Positions 45,097 through 54,200 of a stretch of DNA of 64,000 bases are shown piece by piece (the first letter of the stretch is position 1; the number at the start of each line of letters is the position of its first letter). The notes below the pieces were generated by a model. It was not told where the DNA came from. It searched no databases and saw only the letters and a list, made by a program, of their open reading frames with translations. The stretch lies in the NCBI RefSeq assembly GCF_008087085.1, contig NZ_VIYJ01000002.1, forward strand, positions 1-64,000, in the 5' to 3' direction. The DNA comes from Nocardioides rubriscoriae. GTDB taxonomy: Bacteria; Actinomycetota; Actinomycetes; Propionibacteriales; Nocardioidaceae. The translations under genes and the position numbers were made by a program.

Positions 45097-45951
45097 CTAG
45101 GAGTGTCGCAGCGCCTGGCGGATTGTCGGGGCCACGACTTCGATCAGGTACGGCGCGTCCAGTTTGTCGCCCCAGCGCAGTGCACCGTGCGCGGACGGGT
45201 GAGAGAACGAGCAGACCATTACTCGCGAGCCGTTGAATCGGGCTTCGTACAGGTGGTCAGTGAAGAACCGGTTGGGAGTCAAGGTGGGCTCGGCCCACCT
45301 GCGCACCTGTCTTCCCTGCAGGATCACCAGCGTGGGCTCGAGGATCGATACGGTCGCCGAGAAGTGGTCAGCGCACCGGGCGAACATCGTCTTTGTGGGC
45401 TTGCCGTTACTCGTACCAACGGGACCCGCCGAGCACAGCAGTCGGTTCACCAGGGCAAAGCCTTCGAACAGGTGGAACGGGCTGCCATTGACCGGAGAGA
45501 CAAACTCAGCGTCGTAGTCAGAGCCAAGGCCCTTCCCGAATACGATCCGCAGCGCGGACGTAGTTCCTCGCATGTGCGGGTTTCGCCCCTCGTGTGGCGG
45601 CTCGGTGTAGTACCGACGCTGCAAACCGGAGTCAAGGACTTGGTCATGCCGCGCGTCCATCGTGACTTTGCGCCCCCACTGCGAAGCAGGATCTTTCGGC
45701 AACCCTGACTCTTGCCCGACCACCATGACCCGCAACGGCTTGCCCTTTCGAACGAGTTCGTAACGGTGTCCGACATGGCTCATCGTGCCCTCGCGGAACT
45801 GGTGGCCAGGCAGGATCGAACCCCGGCAGGACTCGAAGTGGGGGCACAAGAACTCGTCATCCAGAAGCGTTCGCTTTATGTACTGCTTCAGACGCTGACG
45901 CCTCCGGCGCGACCCCGCGACATCGACCGAAATGGCGACTTGATCGGTCAC
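45097..45951 (-). CDS. Uracil-DNA-glycosylase-superfamily-like protein
   Basis: 284 residues from GTG 45949-45951, which has an excellent AGGAGGGGA upstream. The hallmarks are a first strand and loop RVMVVGQESG (like the GQDPY-type motif A) and a late strand plus loop VCSFSHPSAHG (like the HPSP motif B), with FEGFALVNRLLC between them as in UDG-fold proteins. An N-terminal Cys-containing stretch (FLCPHFESCRGSILPGH) is additional. Base excision or nucleoside hydrolysis of modified DNA is possible; several phages carry uracil or modified bases, so a defence role is conceivable. The small HTH gene lies 41 bases upstream on the same strand. Confidence 0.6.
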   Translation of the reverse strand: MTDQVAISVDVAGSRRRRQRLKQYIKRTLLDDEFLCPHFESCRGSILPGHQFREGTMSHVGHRYELVRKGKPLRVMVVGQESGLPKDPASQWGRKVTMDARHDQVLDSGLQRRYYTEPPHEGRNPHMRGTTSALRIVFGKGLGSDYDAEFVSPVNGSPFHLFEGFALVNRLLCSAGPVGTSNGKPTKTMFARCADHFSATVSILEPTLVILQGRQVRRWAEPTLTPNRFFTDHLYEARFNGSRVMVCSFSHPSAHGALRWGDKLDAPYLIEVVAPTIRQALRHS

Positions 45952-45992
45952 GGTTGAGTCCCCTCCTCTGCTCTCCCTCGCGGACAGGGGGC

Positions 45993-46163
45993 TCAACCGA
46001 GCCGGCGGAAATGGTTCCGAACCTGGGCCGCCTGCTCCTCGGTCAATCTCCACCGTGTGTACGGCACGCCCTGCCACCCCTGATCCCGAAGCCACTGCCT
46101 GACCGTGCGGTCGCTGAGCCCCAACTCCTCGGCCAGCTGCCGGGGAGTCACAAAGTCATCCAC
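45993..46163 (-). CDS. 56-residue excisionase/MerR-like helix-turn-helix protein
   Basis: A GTG at 46161-46163 opens a 56-codon frame ending TGA at 45993. The product contains VTPRQLAEELGLSDRTVRQW followed by LRDQGWQGVPYTRWRLTEEQ, a complete winged HTH of the MerR/excisionase type (helix, turn, recognition helix, then the G-x-R/W wing). It precedes the UDG-like gene by 41 bases on the same strand. Such proteins act as local transcription regulators or recombination directionality factors; the broken integrase ~0.9 kb away makes the second option worth testing. No strong RBS. Confidence 0.65.
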   Translation of the reverse strand: MDDFVTPRQLAEELGLSDRTVRQWLRDQGWQGVPYTRWRLTEEQAAQVRNHFRRLG

Positions 46164-46318
46164 GCCAGCAGCGTAGGCGGCTCGCTAGCCGACAACCGGA
46201 ACCCCACTGACCACCAGTCCTCGAATGCGCCACAAGGACGCCGGCTGGCGGCGATATGCAGCAGGACTCCACAGCCGTTCCTGAATGGGTCGCTGTCGCT
46301 GTCACCGACCCCTGACCA

Positions 46319-46735
46319 CTACTGAGCGACCCGGAGACCTTCGCCCAGGAGTGGGCCGATGTGATCTCTGATCAGTGCCCTTGACTTCGGGGTATCGGAC
46401 ACCTTCGTCAGCGTCTGGCGATAGGAGGTCTGGAGCGTGACAGGCGAGGATCTGAAGTCACGAATCCAGTTGACTCCCACGCGGTGCCCGTCGGTGGATG
46501 GCACTGTCACGACGCCGATGGCCTTGACGAGCATCGTCTTGAAGTCGTTGTTCATCTGCTTGGCGATGAGCACGTCGCCCACGTCCATCAGCGCTAGGTT
46601 CGGCACCTGCTTCTGGTAGCTCGGGTCCGACTCCAGGTCGTGCCACCCCAAGACCCACTCGTTCGCGTCAATCCACTCGTCGAGCATTTCCCGTGCTCCC
46701 TGCCCGTGCCAACCGCCGTGGATGGTCCCGACCAT
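46319..46735 (-). CDS. PUA/EVE-like domain protein, function unknown
   Basis: 138 residues from ATG 46733-46735 (AGGA about 8 bases upstream; in-frame starts at 46801 and 46840 are alternatives). LALMDVGDVLIAKQMNNDF and MLVKAIGVVTVPS form the strand-turn-strand pattern of PUA/EVE-like domains and of the N-terminal specificity domains of some McrB-type enzymes (VGDxIxIK...VxAIGxV). The rest is WVLGWHDLESDPSYQK before and a helical tail after. It may recognise a modified base, but no nuclease part is attached. Convergence or operon partners are not evident. Confidence 0.45.
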   Translation of the reverse strand: MVGTIHGGWHGQGAREMLDEWIDANEWVLGWHDLESDPSYQKQVPNLALMDVGDVLIAKQMNNDFKTMLVKAIGVVTVPSTDGHRVGVNWIRDFRSSPVTLQTSYRQTLTKVSDTPKSRALIRDHIGPLLGEGLRVAQ

Positions 46736-47055
46736 GAAGTAGTTCCTCACGCAACACACGCCCTTTTCACGTTTGGCTCCGAATGAACCCCCCGACTCCA
46801 TGGTCAACGCTATCGACCGGTTGAGTTCACCGACGTGCAAGCTGGTCCCGCGAGCGCGTGATTGCGGGGAACTATCCGACCAAGCGCCGCTGTGGTTCGA
46901 GATCGTGTGAGTCGCCGGCTCGCGGCGGTGTGACGCTGGGTCCGTAGTGGCTCGAAGTCGAGCCGCGGGGAGCCAGAGCGCAGTGGACCCATCGCGCAGT
47001 CGCGCCAGCAGTTGGCGTCAGCCGATTCGACACGTCATCGAAATGTCAGGCTTAT
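46736..47055. other. Non-coding region before the integrase remnant
   Basis: About 320 bases without a supportable gene. It contains a short perfect inverted repeat GGCTCGA-AG-TCGAGCC (46949-46964) and, just before the integrase frame, the motif GTCATCGAAATGTCA (47034-47048) that resembles repeats at 19060, 56544 and 60209. Such sites beside an integrase could be arm-type or core recombination sequences; none can be proven from one copy. Confidence 0.4.
47034..47048. repeat. GTCATCGAAATGTCA motif (copy 2 of 4)
   Basis: Matches the first 15 bases of the motif at 56544-56558 and 60209-60223 with one difference. It lies eight bases before the first possible start of the integrase frame. Confidence 0.45.
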
Positions 47056-48157
47056 GTGACCAACGCGCTCGCGATGCGGGTTACCTCGGCCCAGCCTCGT
47101 CCCGGGTGGCGTAGCCGCTACGACAGGGCGGGGAACACGCTCATGCTCGCCGCGCTGCCGGCCACCGCCCGCCCCGCCATCCCGCCCACGCCCACCGACG
47201 ACCCCGACCTGACACGCGCGGGGCTCACACCCGTCGATGCCGCCCGCATCGGCAAAGCCCTCGCCGCCGCCCGCACCGCCGGCACCCGGCGGCTCTACGA
47301 CGTCGTCTGGGGCCAATGGCAACGCTGGTGCGCCGAACGGGGCGTCGCCGCCGTTCCCGCCGACCCACTCGCCGTGTGCGCCTACCTGACCGAACGCGCC
47401 GAAGCCGGACGCGCCACCGGCACCCTGGACATGGCCTGCACCGTCATCCGGCACGTCCACCGCACCACCGGCGCCGTCGACCCGATCGCGTCCGAAGCCG
47501 TCCGCCAAGTCCGCCGTGGACTGCGTCGTACGTACGGCGACGCACCCCGACGGACTCGCCAGGCCGCTGTCGGTCGAGGAGATCCGCCAGATCGTCGGCA
47601 GCATCGACCGCACCACCCCGCACGGGATCCGCGACGCCGCGATCATCCTGCTCGGCTACGCCTCCGCCCTGCGGCGAGCCGAGCTCGTCGCGCTCGACCT
47701 CGCCGACATCGAGCACAAGCCCGCCGGACTCGTGCTGCACATCCGGCAATCCAAGACAGACCAAGAGGGCCACGGCGAGAAGGTTGCCGTCGCCCACGGC
47801 CAGCACGCGCTCACCGACCCGGTCGCCGCGCTCAACGCCTGGCGGGATCTGCGCGGCGAGACCCCCGGCGCCCTGTTCACCCGGATCTGGGGGAGCGCCA
47901 TCAGCTCCGAACGACTCTCGGGCCACGTCCCCGCCCGGATGCTCCGCACCCGTGCCATCGCGGCCGGGCTCGACGGCACCCGCATCACCGCCCACTCCCT
48001 GCGCGCCGGACACGCCACCACCGCCGCGCTCGCCGGCGTACCGCTGAACCGGATCGCAGCGCAGACCCAGCACAAAGACCTCGGCGTGCTGGTCAACCGC
48101 TACATCCGGCCACTCGAAGCTCTCGAGAACACCTCCAGCAAGGACCCCGGCCCGTGA
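47056..48157 (+). pseudogene. Tyrosine recombinase/integrase, frameshifted
   Basis: The first frame (GTG 47056) gives a SAM-like core-binding domain: RIGKALAAARTAGTRRLYDV, WGQWQRWCAERGVAAVPADP, AVCAYLTERAEAGRATGTLD, ending RRGLRRTYGDAPRR. The catalytic domain continues one frame over: ARPLSVEEIRQIVGSIDR, ASALRRAELVALDL (first Arg), TAHSLRAGHATTAAL (HxLR) and LVNRYIRP (Tyr nucleophile), ending at 48157. One extra base, about the A at 47554, separates them (CGACGG-A-CTCGCCAGG). All catalytic residues are present, so the inactivation looks recent, or the read has an error. Such XerD/phage-type integrases with short C-termini mobilise islands; this may be what moved the following cargo. Confidence 0.8.
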
Positions 48158-48182
48158 ACCTGGCGCACCGCCCCGATCGTCC

Positions 48183-48434
48183 GGACTCGACCTCGGCGAC
48201 TTCGCAGCGCGACTCGCCGAACGATGGGGCGACCGGTCGCCCATCCACCCCTTCCGCGACGGCAACACCCGCACCCAGAGCGCCTGGGTCACCGCCATCG
48301 CCCACCGCGCCGGCTACCACCTCGACTGGCCGAGCATCGACGTAGACCTGCTCAGTCGGGTACGTATCCACGCGGTCGCAGGGGCTACGTCGCCTCTTAC
48401 GGACTTCCTAACGGCGCACCTGTCCTCAGATTGA
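48183..48434 (+). pseudogene. C-terminal remnant of a Fic-domain protein
   Basis: One frame reads LDLGDFAARLAERWGDRSPI, then HPFRDGNTRTQ and a helix SAWVTAIAHRAGYHLDWPSI, ending TDFLTAHLSSD before TGA at 48432-48434. HPFxDGNxR is the AMP-transferase active-site motif of Fic proteins, and the following helix also fits. There is no start codon in frame and the N-terminal Fic helices are missing, so this is a decapitated gene, cut at or near the end of the integrase. From here to the Wadjet start at 48501 nothing else is visible. Confidence 0.75.
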
Positions 48435-48500
48435 TTCCGGGACCACCGTGATCGGGGCTTCACAGGATTACTGTCGGACCCAACGGCTAGCGTTCCTCGA

Positions 48501-50060
48501 GTGACCTCCGGTGCACTCGATCCTCGCGAGCGTCAAACGCTCGGTGCGCTGCGCTATGCCGTCAACGAAGAGGCAGCGAGCTACCTCGCCATCATGCGGC
48601 TCTTCACCTCAGGCATGAGCGGCTTCCTCTCGGATCAATCGGCTGCCGACATCGCAGAGCGCCTCGCCGCAGACGGCATCGAACTCGACCAGGACACCGT
48701 CGAGCAGCGCCTCTCGTACCTCGTCGAGCACGGCAACCTGGCGCGCAGCCCACGAGAGACCGAAGCCCGGAGCATTCGGGAATACCTCACCAACCGAGCG
48801 CGCTATCAACTCACACAGCGAGGCGAACTCGTCCACCGCCAGGTCGAGGAGCTTCTGCAGCACTCGGAGTCAGCGCGCGAGGTGTCCAGCGAAGTCCTCC
48901 CCGTCATCCTCACCGGCATCGAAGACTTCGTGAACAACGCGCGACGCGGATTCGACGACACCGACCCGCGTGAGCTCGCCGGACGGATCACCACGCTGTT
49001 TGCCCAGTTCGAGGTACTGGTCAACTCCACGCGGCAGTTCTACTCCTATCTCACCCAAGTGCTCACCCGATTCGACCTCGGTCGAGACGAGTTCGAACTG
49101 TTCAAAACCGCGCTCCTGGACTACCTCCAGCGGTTCATCGACGAGATCTCCCGGCACATGCCCCAAGTGGGCGACCGGCTCCAAGAACTCCGTCCGAACC
49201 TCGCGGAACTCTGCGAGCGTGCCAACACGGGAGAGCGGCTCGTCGGCATCGACGGCACCGCAGCACGTCGGGCTACCGGCCTCGAACCGGGCGACTGGGA
49301 AAGCCTCCACGCGTGGTTCGTTGGTTCGCCCGGCCGACGTTCCGATGCCGACAACGTCCGGGCACTTGCCACCGACGCAATGCGATCCCTCCTCGTGAAC
49401 CTCAGGCGGATCGCCGCCGGAGCAGACCGTCAGCAGAGCCGATACGGCGATCTCACCCGACTAGCCGCATGGTTCGACACCAGCTCGGACGAGGACGCCC
49501 ATGCACTGTGGGCAGCAGTCTTCGGTCTCTATCCCACGCGCCACCTTGCCTTCAAGGCCGAGTCGGACGACGAACCAATTCCAGCCACCCAGAGCTGGTG
49601 GACCGCTCCGGCCGCCGAAGTGCCCGTCGGACTTCGGATCCACGGCGACCGCACCGCGCGCGGACGGGCAGGAGCACGCGTCGACTTCACCGCGGCCAAG
49701 AACGCCCGGCTCGCGGAGCGCGCCAGGCAACAGCGGCGCCGCGAGGCAGCCTTGCGCGAACTCGCCACCCATGCAGGCACCCTGCGAGAAGCCCGCGTCA
49801 GCGATGACGCACGCGAGGCCTTCCTCGACCTCTACTCCACGGCACTCACGGGCTACGGGCGCCCCCTCGCGGCAGGTGCGACTGCCGAAACGACAACGCA
49901 CATTGGCCCACATCGGCTGACACTCGCCGTCGAGCGTGCCTCGGGGTCGACTGTCGCCATCGCCAGCCCCGCGGGGAGACTCGTTCTCCGCGACATCGAA
50001 ATCAGGGTCAGTATCGCCGCCGAGTCCGATGGTCAAAGGCAGATGGGATCCGGCGCATGA
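48501..50060 (+). CDS. jetA: Wadjet type II JetA (TIGR02677/DUF2397)
   Basis: 519 residues, GTG start. Recognised by the order of the four-gene set and by its length and character: N-terminal winged-helix part with YAVNEEAASYLAIMRLF and VEQRLSYLVEHGNL, a helical middle (RRGFDDTDPRELAGRITTLF, STRQFYSYL), and a C-terminal part with RQQRRREAALRELATHAG. JetA is the kleisin-like subunit (MukF-type) that closes the JetC SMC dimer. Translationally coupled to jetB by a four-base overlap (ATGA). Wadjet binds and cleaves closed circular plasmids by loop extrusion. Confidence 0.88.
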   Translation: MTSGALDPRERQTLGALRYAVNEEAASYLAIMRLFTSGMSGFLSDQSAADIAERLAADGIELDQDTVEQRLSYLVEHGNLARSPRETEARSIREYLTNRARYQLTQRGELVHRQVEELLQHSESAREVSSEVLPVILTGIEDFVNNARRGFDDTDPRELAGRITTLFAQFEVLVNSTRQFYSYLTQVLTRFDLGRDEFELFKTALLDYLQRFIDEISRHMPQVGDRLQELRPNLAELCERANTGERLVGIDGTAARRATGLEPGDWESLHAWFVGSPGRRSDADNVRALATDAMRSLLVNLRRIAAGADRQQSRYGDLTRLAAWFDTSSDEDAHALWAAVFGLYPTRHLAFKAESDDEPIPATQSWWTAPAAEVPVGLRIHGDRTARGRAGARVDFTAAKNARLAERARQQRRREAALRELATHAGTLREARVSDDAREAFLDLYSTALTGYGRPLAAGATAETTTHIGPHRLTLAVERASGSTVAIASPAGRLVLRDIEIRVSIAAESDGQRQMGSGA

Positions 50061-51268
50061 GTGTCGTTCCCGAGCGCCCTGCGCCCGCGCCCGACTTGTA
50101 CGCCGAAGCCGACGTACGACGAGCTGCCCGCGCGCTCCTGCAGACACCACTCCTGCACAGCGAGCAACACCACGACGATCTTGCTCTCGTTCGCCGTCAC
50201 CGAGACGAGCTGACCAAACTGTTCGCCGACGGTCTCGGCTACCGACTCGTCGTCGAACCGGCGCTCGCCCGTCTCTACAAGACCGGCATCGGCCGGGACG
50301 GACGCCGAGGCCTTCGCCGACGCAACGGAAACCACTTCACACCCCGCGCCTACGCCATGGTGGCGCTCGTCCTGGCAGCACTCACCCGGTCACGACAGCA
50401 AATCATGATCGACGAACTTGTCGCGGGCGTCCGGTCCGCGGCAGTCGACGCCGGAGTAGATGTTGACCTCGACGCACTGTCGGAGCGACGCGTACTTCAC
50501 GCCGCGCTGATCGCGCTGATCCATATCGGCGTGGTGAGCGAGCGCGACGGCGACCTGGAGCACTGGGCCGAGCGACGCACCGACTCATTGCTCGACGTTC
50601 ACCGCGACCGACTGGCCGTCCTCGTCGCAGCGCCCCTAAGCCGATGCGCGACACCCGAAGAAGTCTTCGAGGACGCGTCGCTCCCGTCCTCGGCCGGGGG
50701 CTCCCGCGTCCCGATCCGCAGACGCCTCGTCGAGCACCCCATCCTGTCCGTCGACGGCCTCACCGACGAACAACGTGGCTGGTGGCGCCGGAACAGGCAC
50801 CGCGAGGTCGAGTGGTTCAGCAGTACTCTAGGTCTCGACCTGGAGCTGCGGGCAGAAGGTGCAATCGCCATCGACCCGAGCGGAGAGCTGACCGACCGCG
50901 CATTTCCTGGCACTGGATCCGCAGCCCACTTCGCACTCCTGCTCCTCGCCGAGTTGGTCGAAGAGGTGCGCTCCGACAACCAGACTGACCCAACTTCAGG
51001 CCCGTGGGCACGCCTGGCAACCTCAACCGCGCGAACGGCCGGCGACAAAGTGTTCCAGGCATGGAAACGCGGACTCCGCAAGGAACATCGCGAGAACCCA
51101 GACGCCGTCTTCGACGAAGCGATCGAGATCCTTGCCGACGTAGGACTCGTCCAACGAGACGCAGACGGGCTTCGCGTCCACGCCGCCGCAGCCCGCTACG
51201 CACCCCAAGCGCAGCTCATCGAGGCACAGCAGGCTGCCCCGACCCTTTTCGACGAGGACGACTCATGA
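50057..51268 (+). CDS. jetB: Wadjet type II JetB (TIGR02678/DUF2398)
   Basis: 403 residues, ATG overlapping the jetA stop. Family features: an N-terminal helical stretch (RRAARALLQTPLLHSEQHHD), LALVRRHRDELTKLFADGLG and repeated winged-helix-like segments (RRVLHAALIALIHIGVVSER), matching the TIGR02678 position and length. JetB is the KITE-like (MukE-type) accessory subunit of the JetABC SMC complex. Its last four bases overlap the jetC start. Confidence 0.88.
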   Translation: MSVVPERPAPAPDLYAEADVRRAARALLQTPLLHSEQHHDDLALVRRHRDELTKLFADGLGYRLVVEPALARLYKTGIGRDGRRGLRRRNGNHFTPRAYAMVALVLAALTRSRQQIMIDELVAGVRSAAVDAGVDVDLDALSERRVLHAALIALIHIGVVSERDGDLEHWAERRTDSLLDVHRDRLAVLVAAPLSRCATPEEVFEDASLPSSAGGSRVPIRRRLVEHPILSVDGLTDEQRGWWRRNRHREVEWFSSTLGLDLELRAEGAIAIDPSGELTDRAFPGTGSAAHFALLLLAELVEEVRSDNQTDPTSGPWARLATSTARTAGDKVFQAWKRGLRKEHRENPDAVFDEAIEILADVGLVQRDADGLRVHAAAARYAPQAQLIEAQQAAPTLFDEDDS

Positions 51269-54200
51269 CCACAACCTTCGTCCGTTCCGCGGTACGGGAG
51301 ACAGCCGACACCGACAGGCGATTTCGGCTCAGCCGCGCCGGCATCCTCAACGTCTGGCAGTACGACGACCAGGTCTTCGACTTCGCCGACGGCCGCTTGC
51401 TGCTCAGAGGAGCCAACGGCGCCGGAAAGTCCAAGACACTCGAGATGCTGCTTCCGTTCGCCCTCGACGGCGACAAGGCCAGAATCACAGCCTCCGCCAA
51501 GCACCACACCAGCCTCCTCTGGCTCATGACGGACGGCTTCGAGGGCAACGCACGGGTCGGCTACATCTGGGTGGAGTTCCTCCGCACCGACGACGCCGGA
51601 CAGCCGGAGGCATTCACCTGCGGCATCGGAATCCGAGCATCGGAATCCCAACGGACCGCCACCGCCTGGCACTTCGCCACCCACCGCCGCGTCGGACACG
51701 ACCTTGCCCTCGAAGACGTGGGCGGACCGCTTTCGCGAGGTCGTCTTGAGGACGCAATCGGAGCTGACGGCCAAGTCTTCGAGAAGGCCGCCGCGTTTAA
51801 GGAACACGTCGGTCGCACGCTCTTCGGGCTCGACCCGAGCCAGTACGACGAGGTGCTCCGGCTTCTCTACTGGCTCCGACAGCCTCAGGTCGGGGAAGAC
51901 ATCGACCCCGGCAAGCTGGCCCAGTACCTCTCCCAGGCCCTCCCACAGATCGACGAACTGGCCATCCGCAAGGCAGGGGACACCTTCGACGAACTGGTTG
52001 CCTTCGGCGAGCAGATCGAACGTCGCGCCTCGGCAGCGGAAGCTCTCTCCGTCCTCGCTGACGCATACGCCGACTACGCCCGAGCAGCCGTTGCGCAACG
52101 CACCGCCAAGCTCGCAGAGATCCTCACGACCGAGCGGAACCTGCGGCGGCAACTGAGCAAGGCAGAAGGGACGCTCCAACGCGTCACAACCGAACGCAAG
52201 GAAGCCGAGGACTCGCTCAAGCAGTCAACCGCCGATGCTGAGGCTGCCGGAACGCGGCTGCGTGCTCTGCAGGAGAGTCCTGAAGCACGGGATCAGCGCA
52301 GATTGAGCGACTTGGCCGAACGCGCCGAACGGGAGGCTGCCGAGTCGAAGCGAGCAGGCGGACGGGTCCAACGACGCCGCGAGGAGCACGGGCGCAAGGC
52401 CGAGGCACTTGCCATTGCCGCCCAACAGTTGCGCGAGATGACCCGGGCCTTTACCGACGAACTGGCCGACACAGTTCGCCGACATCAGGAGTCTGTGCCC
52501 GATTCAGTCATGGTCTCGCCCGTTTCGTTGGTGGCCATCGACCTCACCAACCATGCCGACGTCGCAGCCCTCGGTTCCGGGTTAGACGATGCACGCTTGA
52601 CGATCACGAAGGCCGACGGTTCGGTCGGAGTTCGGGCCGCGGCAGTCACAGCGGTAGTTGAGGCAACGGCACGATACAAGGACGCCCGGCGCATTGAGGA
52701 AGAGGCGCAGCGGCGGGCCGACGAGGCCGAGTCCCGCTGGGAGGACGCCCGACAGCGACGCTCGGCTTCGGAGGGTGCGGCGATCCAAAGCGAGATCGAC
52801 TTTCGCGCATCACTGATCAACTGGGCGGGACTTCCCGAAGCAGTGCACGTGGACATGCCGACAGAGTTCGACGCAGAGACGCTCGACGCCTTCCCCGAAC
52901 TCGTTCGAACCGCCGTGTCCGGCCCGCTGGCCACTCTTCGCGCTGAGCTTCAGAGCGAGTCCACGAAGCGCGACAACGCGGACGAGCAGGTCCGAGCCTT
53001 GGAGCAGAAGCGAAGCGAAGTCGAGGCCGAACGCGATCCTGCGCCGCCGCAACCATCGCTCCGTCGAACTCCGCGGCCAGACGGCCACTCCTTGTGGCAG
53101 GTCATCGACTTCACGACCGGACTCGACGAGCCCGTTCGCGCCGCCATTGAAGCGGCACTCCAGTCCGCGGGCCTCCTCGACGCCTGGCTCCGACCTGGCG
53201 GCCGACTTCTCGACCCCGGACTGCACGACACATTGCTCGTAGGTCACACGCCGGCAAGCGAACCGACGTTGTCCGATGTGCTCCACGTAGACCTGCCGGC
53301 CGGCTCCGATGTCTCGGTCGAGGATGTGCGTGCTGTGCTCGACGCAGTCCACCTCGGTGACGACCCTGACGCAGAGGCTGCCATCGGCGCCGACGGTACG
53401 TGGCGCCTCGGGCCGGCACACGGACGGGCCGCAAAGGAGGCGCCGCAGTACATCGGAGCAACGGCTCGGGCACACGAGCGAGCACGCCGCCTCGCCGAGA
53501 TCGACCAAGAACTCCAACGCCAACGAGACACCCGAGACATCGCGAAGGAGTCTGCCGAACGGGCGGCAGGCACGATCGCGGCGCTCGACTCCTGGGTGCT
53601 CGACCGCCCCACCGACAGCGGGCTGCGCGAAGCATGGACTCGCCTAACGGAACAGATCGAAGCGGAGCTGCGCGAGGAGTTGTCCAATCGCAACGCTCAG
53701 CGCGAGGCCCACGGGCGGCGTGACGAGACAGCCCAAGCACACTCCTCACTCACTCGACTTGCCCAAGAGCACGACCTTCCCGTGGACAGTTCCTCACTGG
53801 CAGCTCTCAAAGAACGGCTGGATCACCTCCGCGCCGATCTGGACGCTCTGGAGAAGCTAATACCGCACCTGCGCCGCAACCTCGACCGATGGTCATCAGA
53901 TGCGGTGTCCGTCGATGAGGCGCTCCGCGAGTTGGAATCCGAGAAGGAAGAGCACGCCGCGGCCGTCGATCGCGCTGGCCAAACCCAGGCCGAGCTCGAC
54001 GCCCTCCGTGAGGCGGTTGGTGCCTCGGTGCAGGAGTTGGAGCGCAAGATCGCTCTCGCAAGGGAGTCGAAGGCATCTCACGAGGCAGCCAAGAAGACGG
54101 CCGACACGCGAGTACGCGAGCTAGCGGAAGCGTTGGGCGAAGCACGTAGCGGTTTGACGACCGCACAGGAGCGCCTCGCATCCCACGCCCCGGCAAGAGC

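Noticed and set aside
46949..46964. GGCTCGA-AG-TCGAGCC inverted repeat as a terminator or att core
   Set aside because: Arms of only seven bases, no T tract and no second copy; mentioned only as part of the spacer.
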